From contig JAPOLF010000086.1 of assembly GCA_029977305.1 (NCBI GenBank), forward strand, positions 1-8,444: a stretch of 8,444 bases of DNA, written 5' to 3'. The translations under genes were made by a program, and so were the position numbers. Shown piece by piece: positions 1-5,939 of the stretch. This stretch comes from a bacterium. GTDB lineage: Bacteria; Chloroflexota; Chloroflexia; Thermomicrobiales; UBA6265. How positions within the stretch are numbered: position 1 is the first letter of the stretch; each line of letters begins with the position of its first letter. The notes under the pieces were generated by a model, which did no database searches, had not been told where the DNA came from, and was given only the letters and a program-made list of their open reading frames with translations.

Positions 1-2
1 TG

Positions 3-1385
3 GTCTCGTACCGCGGGTATCGAATATGGCAAGTGGTTGGCTCAACGTTGGTGAGCATCGATGTGACCGGTTCGCCGGGGGTGCTCGAAGCGGGGGTGGG
101 GACGATCGCCGACCTCGCGGCGGGGTGCGCGGAGGTGAGTTGTCCGGGATGGCAGCCGGTGCCGGATCCGCTGCTGGCGGATTCCCCGGTCTCGGCGCTG
201 CCGGGGCACGTCGGCACCGGAGACGACACAACACCGCTGGGACCGACCGATCTGCCGTGGGTGGCGGCGCGGCCGGAGGAACTGCCGGAGGACGGCTGGA
301 TGTGGTGGCCCTCCAGCGGATTCGAGACGATGGAGCAGGCGGCAGGAAGCGCGACCGATACCGGATCGGAGGAGTACGCGCAGGTCCTCGAGGTGATGAC
401 CGAGGGCGGCTGGCTGCAGACCTATCGCGGGGTCTTGGCGCTCGAGGATCCGGAGAACCCCGAGCAGCTGGCGCGGATCACGATGACGCGGCTGTCGGAG
501 TTCGAGACGGAGACGGGGGCGCGGAATCTCTATCACACCTTGTTGGCACAGACCTATATGGCGGCGGGGTTCGGGCGGTCGGCGCAGGCGGCGACGATCG
601 GCGACGAGTCGCGCTACTTCTCGGCCTCGTTGGGATCGGGGGAGCAGGGACGCGGGTATCCGACGGCGGTGCTGCTGGCGGTGGACGGCAACGTGGTGAT
701 CGAGCTGTACCTGGTGGATCTGGTGGCGACGAGCAAGTTCCCGTTCTTGCGGGAGGCGGACGAGGTGCTGAATCCGATCGGGGAGGCGATCACGGCGCGG
801 CTGGAGGCGGCGCGGAACGGGGAGGCGCCGGGGTTGGGGTTGATGGTGCCGCGGGTGAGTGGGCCGGGGAGTGTCTATCGGCAGACACGGTATCAGGCAC
901 TGGATGGCCAGGTGGTGGGGGAATCAACGCCGTCAGGCGAACCGGTCGAGGCGCTGCAAGCGTTCCTCGATCGCGACGGCGTCATCGACGGGTTCATTTC
1001 TGACGTTGGGATTCCGCAGGGTGAAGGAACAATCTGGGTCGTTTCAGAGGTGCTGTCGTTCGGGAGCGTGGTGCAGGCGTCGCATTACCTAGGAGAGCGG
1101 GAAGGCCAAATGGCACAGCAACCGGGAGCGTGGGTGGAGGTGGTGCCGCCGGCAGTCGGCGAGGAATCAGTGATGGTTCGATGGACGAAGGAGTTGGCAG
1201 ACGGCTCGACGGCACATCGGGTGATGGGAGTTGTTCGAGTTGGGACGATGACGAGTGAAGTGACGGTGAGATCGGCGGAGGAGGTGTCGGATTCGGATCT
1301 CGTGATGCTGTTGGAGATGGCGGTGGGGTGTTTGATGGGTGGTGGGTGTGTGGAGGGGCGGGAGGTGGTGTTATCAGACCAGTGA
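3..1385 (+). CDS. Large repeat-domain protein of unknown function, 5' end outside the window (probably secreted)
   Basis: I do not recognise this family. The frame is open to the left edge: codons at 3-32 read through without a stop into a GTG at 33, so the gene very likely starts upstream and 33 is not a true start. It ends at TGA 1383-1385. The visible protein looks modular. The left-edge piece (RIWQVVGSTLVSIDV followed by a helix ending in AAGC) resembles the C-terminal piece (RVMGVVRVGTMTSEVTV followed by a helix ending in AVGC). A middle piece (AVLLAVDGNVVIEL, then a helix) has the same beta-strand/helix plan. The middle and last units each also carry a strand, a helix with a Tyr-Leu-type ending, and a later GDESRYF or GEESVMV. 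The first and last unit ends carry a Cys pair (C-x4-C, C-x5-C), which fits extracytoplasmic disulfides. No enzyme motif is visible. An extracytoplasmic sensor or binding role is only a guess. Confidence 0.75.
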   Translation, partial: VSYRGYRIWQVVGSTLVSIDVTGSPGVLEAGVGTIADLAAGCAEVSCPGWQPVPDPLLADSPVSALPGHVGTGDDTTPLGPTDLPWVAARPEELPEDGWMWWPSSGFETMEQAAGSATDTGSEEYAQVLEVMTEGGWLQTYRGVLALEDPENPEQLARITMTRLSEFETETGARNLYHTLLAQTYMAAGFGRSAQAATIGDESRYFSASLGSGEQGRGYPTAVLLAVDGNVVIELYLVDLVATSKFPFLREADEVLNPIGEAITARLEAARNGEAPGLGLMVPRVSGPGSVYRQTRYQALDGQVVGESTPSGEPVEALQAFLDRDGVIDGFISDVGIPQGEGTIWVVSEVLSFGSVVQASHYLGEREGQMAQQPGAWVEVVPPAVGEESVMVRWTKELADGSTAHRVMGVVRVGTMTSEVTVRSAEEVSDSDLVMLLEMAVGCLMGGGCVEGREVVLSDQ

Positions 1386-1453
1386 GGTTTGAGGAGGGTT
1401 GGCGCATATGGCGACGAAGTCGCTCATCTGCGGCTTCGCGCCCTCCCCCTCAG

Positions 1454-1479
1454 CCCCTCTCCCCTGCGGAGGAGAGGGG
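1454..1479. terminator. Strong hairpin in a C/G-rich intergenic block, terminator-like or REP-like repeat
   Basis: The arms CCCCTCTCC (1454-1462) and GGAGAGGGG (1471-1479) pair perfectly. Two further C-G pairs are possible around a TGC loop if A1470 bulges. It lies 69 nt after the stop of the upstream gene, inside a block of C runs (1441-1464) and G runs (1471-1490). There is no T tract, so a classical intrinsic terminator is not shown. Similar CCCTCTCC...GGAGAGGG palindromes recur as dispersed intergenic repeats in many GC-rich genomes, so it may be a REP-like copy. That cannot be tested within one window. Confidence 0.5.
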
Positions 1480-1528
1480 AGGCGTTGGGGTCGACTGTGG
1501 TATGCGGAATGGAGCTGCTTGCCGCGGC

Positions 1529-1534
1529 TACAAT
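1529..1534 (+). promoter_or_regulatory. Possible -10 element for the oxidoreductase gene
   Basis: TACAAT matches five of six positions of the TATAAT consensus and is preceded by GC-rich sequence. It would put the transcript start near 1541 and give a leader of about 42 nt carrying the GGAG ribosome site at 1572-1575. No convincing -35 hexamer is seen at the usual 16-18 nt spacing. Confidence 0.35.
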
Positions 1535-1582
1535 GCGGTCCAGCATTACCCGGTCATTGCGCGACACTCCCGGAGACACCCC

Positions 1583-2689
1583 ATGATCACCCTCGGCGTT
1601 CTCGGGACGGGCGACGTCGCCTTCCGCACCTACCTGCCGGGACTGGCCTCGCTGCGGGGGCGCGCCGCGGTCGTCGCGTGTGCCGATCCCGTTGCCGAGC
1701 GCGCGGCACGCTTCGCCGCCGAGGCGGAGGCGATCACCGGCGAGCCGGTCACCGCGTACGCGACGCTCGAGGACATGCTGGCGCATCCGGGGTTGGATGC
1801 CGTCCTCAACCTCTCCCCTGCCCCGGCCCACTTCGCGACCACCAAGCAGATCCTCGAGGCGGGCAAGCACTGCTACGAGGAGAAGCCGATCGCCAACACG
1901 CTCGAGGACGGGCGGGCGCTGGAGGCGTTGGCGAAGGAGCGCGGGCTGGTGCTGCTGTGCGCCCCGGCGCCGATGGCGTCGTCGCGGTTCCGCTGGTTGA
2001 AGGAGGCGATCGGCGAGTTGATCGGCGAGCCGCACCTCGCGATCGGGCAGATGGCGAATCTCGGGCCGGCGGCATGGAAAGAGTATGCCGGGGATCCCGC
2101 CGTCTTCTACACCGAGAAGGTCGGGCCGCTGCTCGACACCGGGGTGTACCTGCTGCATGCGATGACCGGGCTGTTCGGGCCGGTGGCACGGGTTTCGGCG
2201 AGCGGCGGGATCGCGATGCGGGAGCGGCTGGTGACGATCCCGGCGCGGTACGGCGAAACGATCGAGGTGACCGCGAACGACGTGATGCTGCTCAACCTCG
2301 AATGGGCGGACGGGAAGCTGGGGCACATCCTCTCGAGTTTCGCGGTGCCGCGGACGACGGCGCCGGTGCTCGAGCTGCACGGCGCGGGCGGGAGCATCCA
2401 GATCAAGGACATCCCGACGTGGTACGACCTCGCGGCGCCGATCGACCTCCTGCGGCTGGACCGCCGGAACGGGGCGCCCTACGAGACGTGGACCACCGCC
2501 TCACCGCCCGATGTCGGGCCGGTGCGACAACCGATCCAGAGCGGGCCGCTGCACTTCGTCACGGTGCTCGAAGGGGGCGAAGACCCGATATTGACCCCGG
2601 CACATGCGATCCACGTGCTGGAGATCATCGGAGCGGCCGGGTTGAGCGCTCGGGAACACCGCGCGGTGATGCTGGAAACCACCTTCTAG
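1583..2689 (+). CDS. Gfo/Idh/MocA-family NAD(P)-dependent oxidoreductase
   Basis: A 368-residue protein, the usual length for this family of sugar, inositol and related dehydrogenases. The N-terminus opens with a Rossmann dinucleotide-binding motif (ITLGVLGTGDVA, residues 2-13) and an acidic residue after the second strand (ACADP, 32-36), typical for NAD(H). CYEEKPIAN (98-105) holds the hallmark Glu-Lys-Pro with the expected catalytic Lys101. GPLLDTGVYLLHAM (181-194) supplies the conserved Asp185 and His192 of the C-terminal domain, which in this family sit by the substrate hydroxyl. The frame extends further upstream, but ATG 1583 is chosen because GGAG at 1572-1575 lies 7 nt before it and the Rossmann strand begins directly. 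The substrate cannot be inferred. A sugar-isomerase-like gene lies about 2.4 kb downstream but in another unit. The stop TAG overlaps that of the convergent gene. Confidence 0.92.
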   Translation: MITLGVLGTGDVAFRTYLPGLASLRGRAAVVACADPVAERAARFAAEAEAITGEPVTAYATLEDMLAHPGLDAVLNLSPAPAHFATTKQILEAGKHCYEEKPIANTLEDGRALEALAKERGLVLLCAPAPMASSRFRWLKEAIGELIGEPHLAIGQMANLGPAAWKEYAGDPAVFYTEKVGPLLDTGVYLLHAMTGLFGPVARVSASGGIAMRERLVTIPARYGETIEVTANDVMLLNLEWADGKLGHILSSFAVPRTTAPVLELHGAGGSIQIKDIPTWYDLAAPIDLLRLDRRNGAPYETWTTASPPDVGPVRQPIQSGPLHFVTVLEGGEDPILTPAHAIHVLEIIGAAGLSAREHRAVMLETTF

Positions 2690-3036
2690 TCGGGGCGACC
2701 AGCTTCACGTGACCCACAGGCTCCGCCGGGCAGGTCGTCGAAGACGGCCGGGTCGGGCAGGGTGCCGTCGAGTTTGTCCCACCACTGGTCGGTGATGTCG
2801 GCGCGGTACTTCTCCGGGATGAGGTGGCGGTGCGCCATCGTCTGCAGGCCGAGGTGCATCAACTGTCGCCCATAGGGGTGGTGGTGCAGGATGTTGGCGA
2901 TGTCGACGTGGCGCTGGTGGTTGAAGTCGGGCAGCTGTCCGGCGAGGAAGGTGTCGATGGCGTTCTTGTAGCGGCGCTCGACGCTGAGGGAATCGATCGT
3001 GCGTCGGGGCTTGCGGGCAGTGGTCTCGGAACTCAT
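2686..3036 (-). CDS. Small conserved-looking protein of unknown function, third gene of the ACR3 operon
   Basis: A 116-residue soluble protein with no signal peptide or membrane segment. I do not recognise a named family. The core is rich in His and aromatic residues: FNHQRHVDIANIL (38-50), PYGRQLMHLGLQTMAHRH (54-71), then EKYRADITDQWWDKL (75-89). The order F-x-H-x2-H-x3-A ... Y ... T-x3-W recalls an uncharacterised bacterial helical family with an F-x-H-x2-H-x-x-x-A start and a later Y-H-E-T-type motif; this resemblance is from memory and weak. The His residues could bind a metal. It starts 12 nt after the phosphoesterase stop. Its ribosome site GAGG (3050-3047) overlaps that TGA with 10 nt spacing to ATG 3036, so the two genes are probably translationally coupled. 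The C-terminal 12 or so residues look unstructured. The stop overlaps that of the convergent oxidoreductase. Confidence 0.75.
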   Translation of the reverse strand: MSSETTARKPRRTIDSLSVERRYKNAIDTFLAGQLPDFNHQRHVDIANILHHHPYGRQLMHLGLQTMAHRHLIPEKYRADITDQWWDKLDGTLPDPAVFDDLPGGACGSREAGRPD

Positions 3037-3048
3037 CAGGTCAGCACC

Positions 3049-3807
3049 TCAGGTCGGGGTCGAGGGTCGACGAGCGCCCCCGGTGAGCACATCGATCGCG
3101 AACTGGTCCGGCAGCCCGGCGGCACGTATCGCAGAAGCAGCGCCACGGGTATCGTAATCCACCCGGTGGAACACGACTTCGGGCGGGGAATCGGCGGCGA
3201 GTGTGATTTCCGCCCAGCAGGCGCGTGGGTCACCGTCCTTCGGTTTGCCGACGCTCCCCGCGTTGACGAGGAGGACATCGCCGACACGTCGCGACCACGG
3301 TTGGTGGGTGTGGCCGAAGAGCAGGATGTCACAATCGGCGGTCGCCGCGATCCGCGCGAGCGAGGCAGGGTCGCGGTCCTCGAACAGGTACTCATTGATG
3401 CGCCGTGGACTGCCGTGCACGGCACGAACGCGATGGCCGCACCGCTCGATCCGCCAGTCGAAGGGCAATGTGCGAAGCCATGCTTTGGCCTCGGGGTCGA
3501 CCGTGTCGCGTGTCCAGCGGAGGGAGGCCTGTCCGCGTTGGAACTCCATCTCGTCGCGGTAGGCACAGCCGCAGTCATCGCGGTCGAAGCCGACGCCGTC
3601 ATCGTAGTTTCCCATCACGACGGGGATTCCAGCGCCTCGGACACGAGCGATCACCGCAGAGGGATCGGCACCGTATCCCACGAGGTCGCCGAGGCAGACG
3701 GTGAAATCAGGTTGCGCCCGGGCAATGTCTTCGAGCACCGCGATGGTGGCCGGGAGATTGCCGTGAAGGTCACCGAATGCAGCGAGACGCATGTGGCTCA
3801 CCGGCAT
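3049..3807 (-). CDS. Calcineurin-like metallophosphoesterase, YfcE/MJ0936-like
   Basis: A 252-residue cytoplasmic protein with the full set of metallophosphoesterase motifs in order: GDLHGN (12-17), GDLVGYG (40-46), GNYDD (66-70), HGSP (131-134) and GHTH (165-168). These supply the dinuclear metal ligands Asp13, His15, Asp41, Asn67, His131, His166 and His168. The VNAGSVGKPKDGDPRA stretch (181-196) is characteristic of the YfcE/MJ0936 phosphodiesterase branch. The usual GNHD is GNYD here; loss of that His is common in this branch and argues for phosphodiesterase rather than protein phosphatase activity. The natural substrate is unknown. The gene follows ACR3 directly: ATG 3807 overlaps the ACR3 stop by 10 nt, preceded by AGGTG at 3816-3812. 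ATG 3792, which would give MRLAAFGD, is an equally good start lying 5 nt after the ACR3 stop. The arrangement implies co-transcription with arsenite efflux. Confidence 0.9.
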   Translation of the reverse strand: MPVSHMRLAAFGDLHGNLPATIAVLEDIARAQPDFTVCLGDLVGYGADPSAVIARVRGAGIPVVMGNYDDGVGFDRDDCGCAYRDEMEFQRGQASLRWTRDTVDPEAKAWLRTLPFDWRIERCGHRVRAVHGSPRRINEYLFEDRDPASLARIAATADCDILLFGHTHQPWSRRVGDVLLVNAGSVGKPKDGDPRACWAEITLAADSPPEVVFHRVDYDTRGAASAIRAAGLPDQFAIDVLTGGARRPSTPT

Positions 3808-4937
3808 CGTTCACCTGCGCACGGGGCGGCGGTGACGGCGATGGTCTCCTCCGGGAAGAGGCGGTCGCGGAGCCAGAGAGAGAGGTAGACGAGGGCGAGC
3901 AATGCCGGCACCTCGATGAGCGGTCCGACGACGCCGGCGAGGGCCTCCCCGGAGGCGATGCCGAAGGTGGCCACGGCGACGGCGATCGCAAGTTCGAAAT
4001 TGTTCCCGGCGGCGGTGAAGGAGACGGCCGCGGTCTCGCGATAGGTGAGGCCAAGACGCTTCCCGGCGAGGAACGCGACGGTGAACATGATCAGGAAGTA
4101 GATGACCAGCGGCAGGGCGATGCGGGCGACGTCGAGCGGGTTGGCGAGGATGTTCTCGCCCTGCATCGCGAACATGATGACGATGGTGTAGAGGAGGCCG
4201 AGCAGCGCGGTGGGGCCGAGGCGCGGCATGAGGACGGTGTCGTACCACTCGGCGCCCTTGAGGGGGACGAGGATGGCGCGGGTGAGGGCGCCGGCGATGA
4301 GCGGGATGCCGAGGAAGACGGCGACGTTGCGGGCAATGAGGCCCATGGAGATGTCGACGGCGGTGGCCGCCTGACCGAACCAACCAGGGACCACGGTGAG
4401 GAATAGCCAGCCGAGAACGGCGTACATGAAGATCTGGAAGACGGAGTTGAGGGCGACAAGGACGGCGGCGACCTCGCCGTCGCCGTCGGCGAGCATGTTC
4501 CAGATGAGGACCATGGCGATGCAGCGGGCGAGGCCGATGAGGATGATGCCGTTGCGGTAGGCGGGCTGGTCGGCGAGGAAGATCCAGGCGAGGGCGAACA
4601 TGAGAATGGGGCCGACGACCCAGTTGAGGATGAGGGAGAGGCCGAACAGCCGACGCTCGGTGCGGAGGGTGCCGATGCGGCCGTAGTTCACCTTCGCGAG
4701 CACGGGGTACATCATCCACAACAGGCCGATGGCGATCGGGAGGGAGACACCGGAGAGTTTGGCGGTGTCGAGGGCGGGGCCGATGCCGGGCCAGGCCTTG
4801 CCGAGGGCGATGCCGATGGCCATCGCGATGATGATCCAGAGTGGAAGAAAGCGGTCGATCAGCGACAACTCGGCGGCAACCTTGCGGGTGGCGTCCATCG
4901 GGGTGGATTGGGGGTTGGCCGCGCTGGGGCGAGTCAT
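3798..4937 (-). CDS. acr3: ACR3-family arsenite efflux permease
   Basis: A 379-residue, very hydrophobic protein with about ten predicted membrane helices, the length and plan of ACR3 (BART superfamily), which exports As(III), and sometimes Sb(III), using the proton gradient. The family signatures are visible: LARCIAMVLIWNMLADGDGE (136-155) in TM4 with the key Cys139, and SFTAAGNNFELAIAVAVATFG (306-326) with Glu315. The 176-residue gap between them equals that between Cys129 and Glu305, the pair I recall as essential in Alkaliphilus metalliredigens Acr3. ATG 4937 is chosen because GGAG (4947-4944) lies 6 nt upstream; ATG 4943 abuts the GGAG, and ATG 4898, which would drop the hydrophilic leader, has no ribosome site. 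The C-terminus ends in a Cys-x4-Cys tail (373-378). It is the first gene of an operon with a phosphoesterase and a small unknown protein. No arsR or arsC is in view. Confidence 0.95.
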   Translation of the reverse strand: MTRPSAANPQSTPMDATRKVAAELSLIDRFLPLWIIIAMAIGIALGKAWPGIGPALDTAKLSGVSLPIAIGLLWMMYPVLAKVNYGRIGTLRTERRLFGLSLILNWVVGPILMFALAWIFLADQPAYRNGIILIGLARCIAMVLIWNMLADGDGEVAAVLVALNSVFQIFMYAVLGWLFLTVVPGWFGQAATAVDISMGLIARNVAVFLGIPLIAGALTRAILVPLKGAEWYDTVLMPRLGPTALLGLLYTIVIMFAMQGENILANPLDVARIALPLVIYFLIMFTVAFLAGKRLGLTYRETAAVSFTAAGNNFELAIAVAVATFGIASGEALAGVVGPLIEVPALLALVYLSLWLRDRLFPEETIAVTAAPCAGERCR

Positions 4938-4975
4938 GGGCATCTCCGGGTGAACTCCGCGATCCGACCACAGCA

Positions 4976-4995
4976 CCAACTGTGCCTACAGTGGG
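4976..4995. promoter_or_regulatory. Inverted repeat in the divergent promoter region, candidate operator
   Basis: The dyad has the form CCNACTGTNNNNACAGTNGG: ACTGT (4979-4983) and ACAGT (4988-4992) around a 4-nt centre, with matching CC and GG outside a single mismatched pair. It sits 33 nt upstream of the ACR3 ribosome site and about 87 nt before the isomerase start, where a repressor of the arsenite operon would be expected. No clear -35/-10 pair was found for either direction, so the role is inferred from position and symmetry. Confidence 0.4.
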
Positions 4996-5026
4996 ATGTC
5001 GGAATGATAAGGAAGTGTTGCGGTAA

Positions 5027-5047
5027 GGTTCATGCGGTGGGTGAACC
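5027..5047. promoter_or_regulatory. Inverted repeat upstream of the TIM-barrel isomerase gene
   Basis: GGTTCA (5027-5032) and TGAACC (5042-5047) form a perfect 6-bp dyad with a 9-nt spacer, about two helical turns in total. It lies 34 nt before the isomerase ATG. It could be an operator or a small leader hairpin. A 6-bp dyad can arise by chance, so confidence is low. Confidence 0.25.
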
Positions 5048-5081
5048 GGCACCTCATGAGACCACGATGTGGAGATCACCT

Positions 5082-5861
5082 ATGCGGACCAACCAGATCG
5101 GCCTGCAGCTCTACACGCTGCGGCAGGAAACGCATCACGACCTGCTCGGGGTGCTGCACCGCGTACATGAGATCGGCTACCCGGCGGTGGAGTTCGCCGG
5201 GTTGATGGGGGTTGAGGCGACGCTGGTGCGGGCGACGCTCGACGCCTTGGGGATGGAGGCCGCGGCGGCGCACATCCCGGTCGAGCGGTGGGAGAAGCAC
5301 CTCGATGCGGTGCTCGACGAGCTGATCACCCTCGGCTGCGCCTATGGGGTGGTGCCGTGGCTGGCGCCGGAGCACCGCGGTTAGCTCGAGGTGACGAACC
5401 GGCTGGTCTCGCTGCTGAACACCTGCGGCGCGGCATGCAAGGAGCGAGGGATCGGGCTGCTCTGGCATCACCACGATTTCGAGTTCGAGGAGATGCCGGG
5501 GGCGGGCGGCCGCACGATGATGGACATCCTGATCGAGGAGACCGATCCGGCGACGGTGGGGTTCGAGGCAGATCTCTACTGGGCGGTGGTGGGTGGACAT
5601 GACCCGGCGGCATTCCTCGAGCGGATCGCGGGGCGGGCCAAGGCGGTCCATATGAAAGATGTTGGCACGGTGATCACCGAGCGGGGGATCCCGGAGGATC
5701 TGCCGGCGGGATCGGGCACGCTGGAGTGGTCGCGGCTGATCGCGGTCGCGGAGGCGGCCGGTGCGGAGTGGTTCATCGCCGAACAGGACAACCCGAACAT
5801 GGACGACCCGATCGGCGACGTGCGATCGGCGTGGACGTATCTCTCGGGGCTTGCCGGGTAG
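5082..5861 (+). pseudogene. Sugar phosphate isomerase/epimerase (xylose isomerase-like TIM barrel), broken by an in-frame TAG
   Basis: The reading frame from ATG 5082 (GGAG at 5071-5074, 7 nt spacing) to TAG 5859-5861 encodes a 259-position TIM-barrel protein, the usual size of IolE/hydroxypyruvate-isomerase-like enzymes, but codon 101 (5382-5384) is TAG. Both halves are in the same frame with continuous family similarity. The first has IGLQLYTLR (6-14), the usual family opening, and a first-barrel-half strand ending VEFAGL (36-41). The second has WHHHDFEFE (128-136), GFEADLYW (160-167) with Glu162 and Asp164, VHMKD (189-193) with His190, and FIAEQD (231-236) with Glu233, the expected metal and catalytic positions. 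The second half could only restart at GTG 5391, which has no properly spaced ribosome site and would lack the N-terminal strands. Either a recent nonsense mutation or a base error in the assembly. Neighbouring genes use TAG as a normal stop, so amber recoding is unlikely. Confidence 0.85.
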
Positions 5862-5892
5862 GGTTGCTGCTGAACGGATCACGGAAAGCGAC

Positions 5893-5918
5893 AGGCGCCG
5901 CACTCTCGTGCGGCGCCT
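5893..5918. terminator. Bidirectional terminator hairpin between convergent genes
   Basis: AGGCGCCGCAC (5893-5903) and GTGCGGCGCCT (5908-5918) form a perfect 11-bp GC-rich stem with a TCTC loop. It lies in the 78-nt gap between the stop of the isomerase gene (+) and the stop of the propeller-cupredoxin gene (-). The T content after the stem is low (GTGCTTG on the plus strand, a TTT a few bases out on the minus strand), so termination may be factor-assisted. The symmetry and location support service to both genes. Confidence 0.8.
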
Positions 5919-5939
5919 CGTGCTTGATCAGGGGTTGGG

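Noticed and set aside
26..1003. Long plus-strand reading frame overlapping the first gene
   Set aside because: Its translation is Gly/Arg/Ala-rich low-complexity sequence typical of a shifted frame in GC-rich DNA. The frame ending at 1385 has balanced composition and domain-like structure.
994..1407. Minus-strand frame opposite the end of the first gene
   Set aside because: Pro/Ser/Thr-rich composition from the complement of G-rich codons; no motif and no ribosome site.
1328..1582. Upstream extension of the oxidoreductase frame
   Set aside because: The extension is Arg/Pro/Ser-rich, crosses the hairpin block and overlaps the preceding gene. ATG 1583 has a well placed GGAG and begins directly with the Rossmann strand.
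2824..3888. Plus-strand frame opposite the phosphoesterase
   Set aside because: Antisense of a gene with complete catalytic motifs; no family features of its own.
3811..5079. 422-codon minus-strand frame overlapping ACR3
   Set aside because: Its translation is Arg/His/Pro-rich with no motifs, a frame-shifted shadow of the clearly recognisable permease.
5382..5384. Genome-wide amber recoding or a special amino acid at TAG
   Set aside because: TAG is the normal terminator of four genes in the window, and no suppressor tRNA or recoding element is seen.
5391..5861. Second half of the isomerase as an independent gene starting at GTG 5391
   Set aside because: It would lack the N-terminal strands of the barrel and has no properly spaced ribosome site; continuous similarity before the TAG points to one broken gene.
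5893..5918. tRNA or small structured RNA at the GC-rich hairpin
   Set aside because: It is a single simple stem-loop between two convergent stop codons, best explained as a terminator; no cloverleaf can be drawn.
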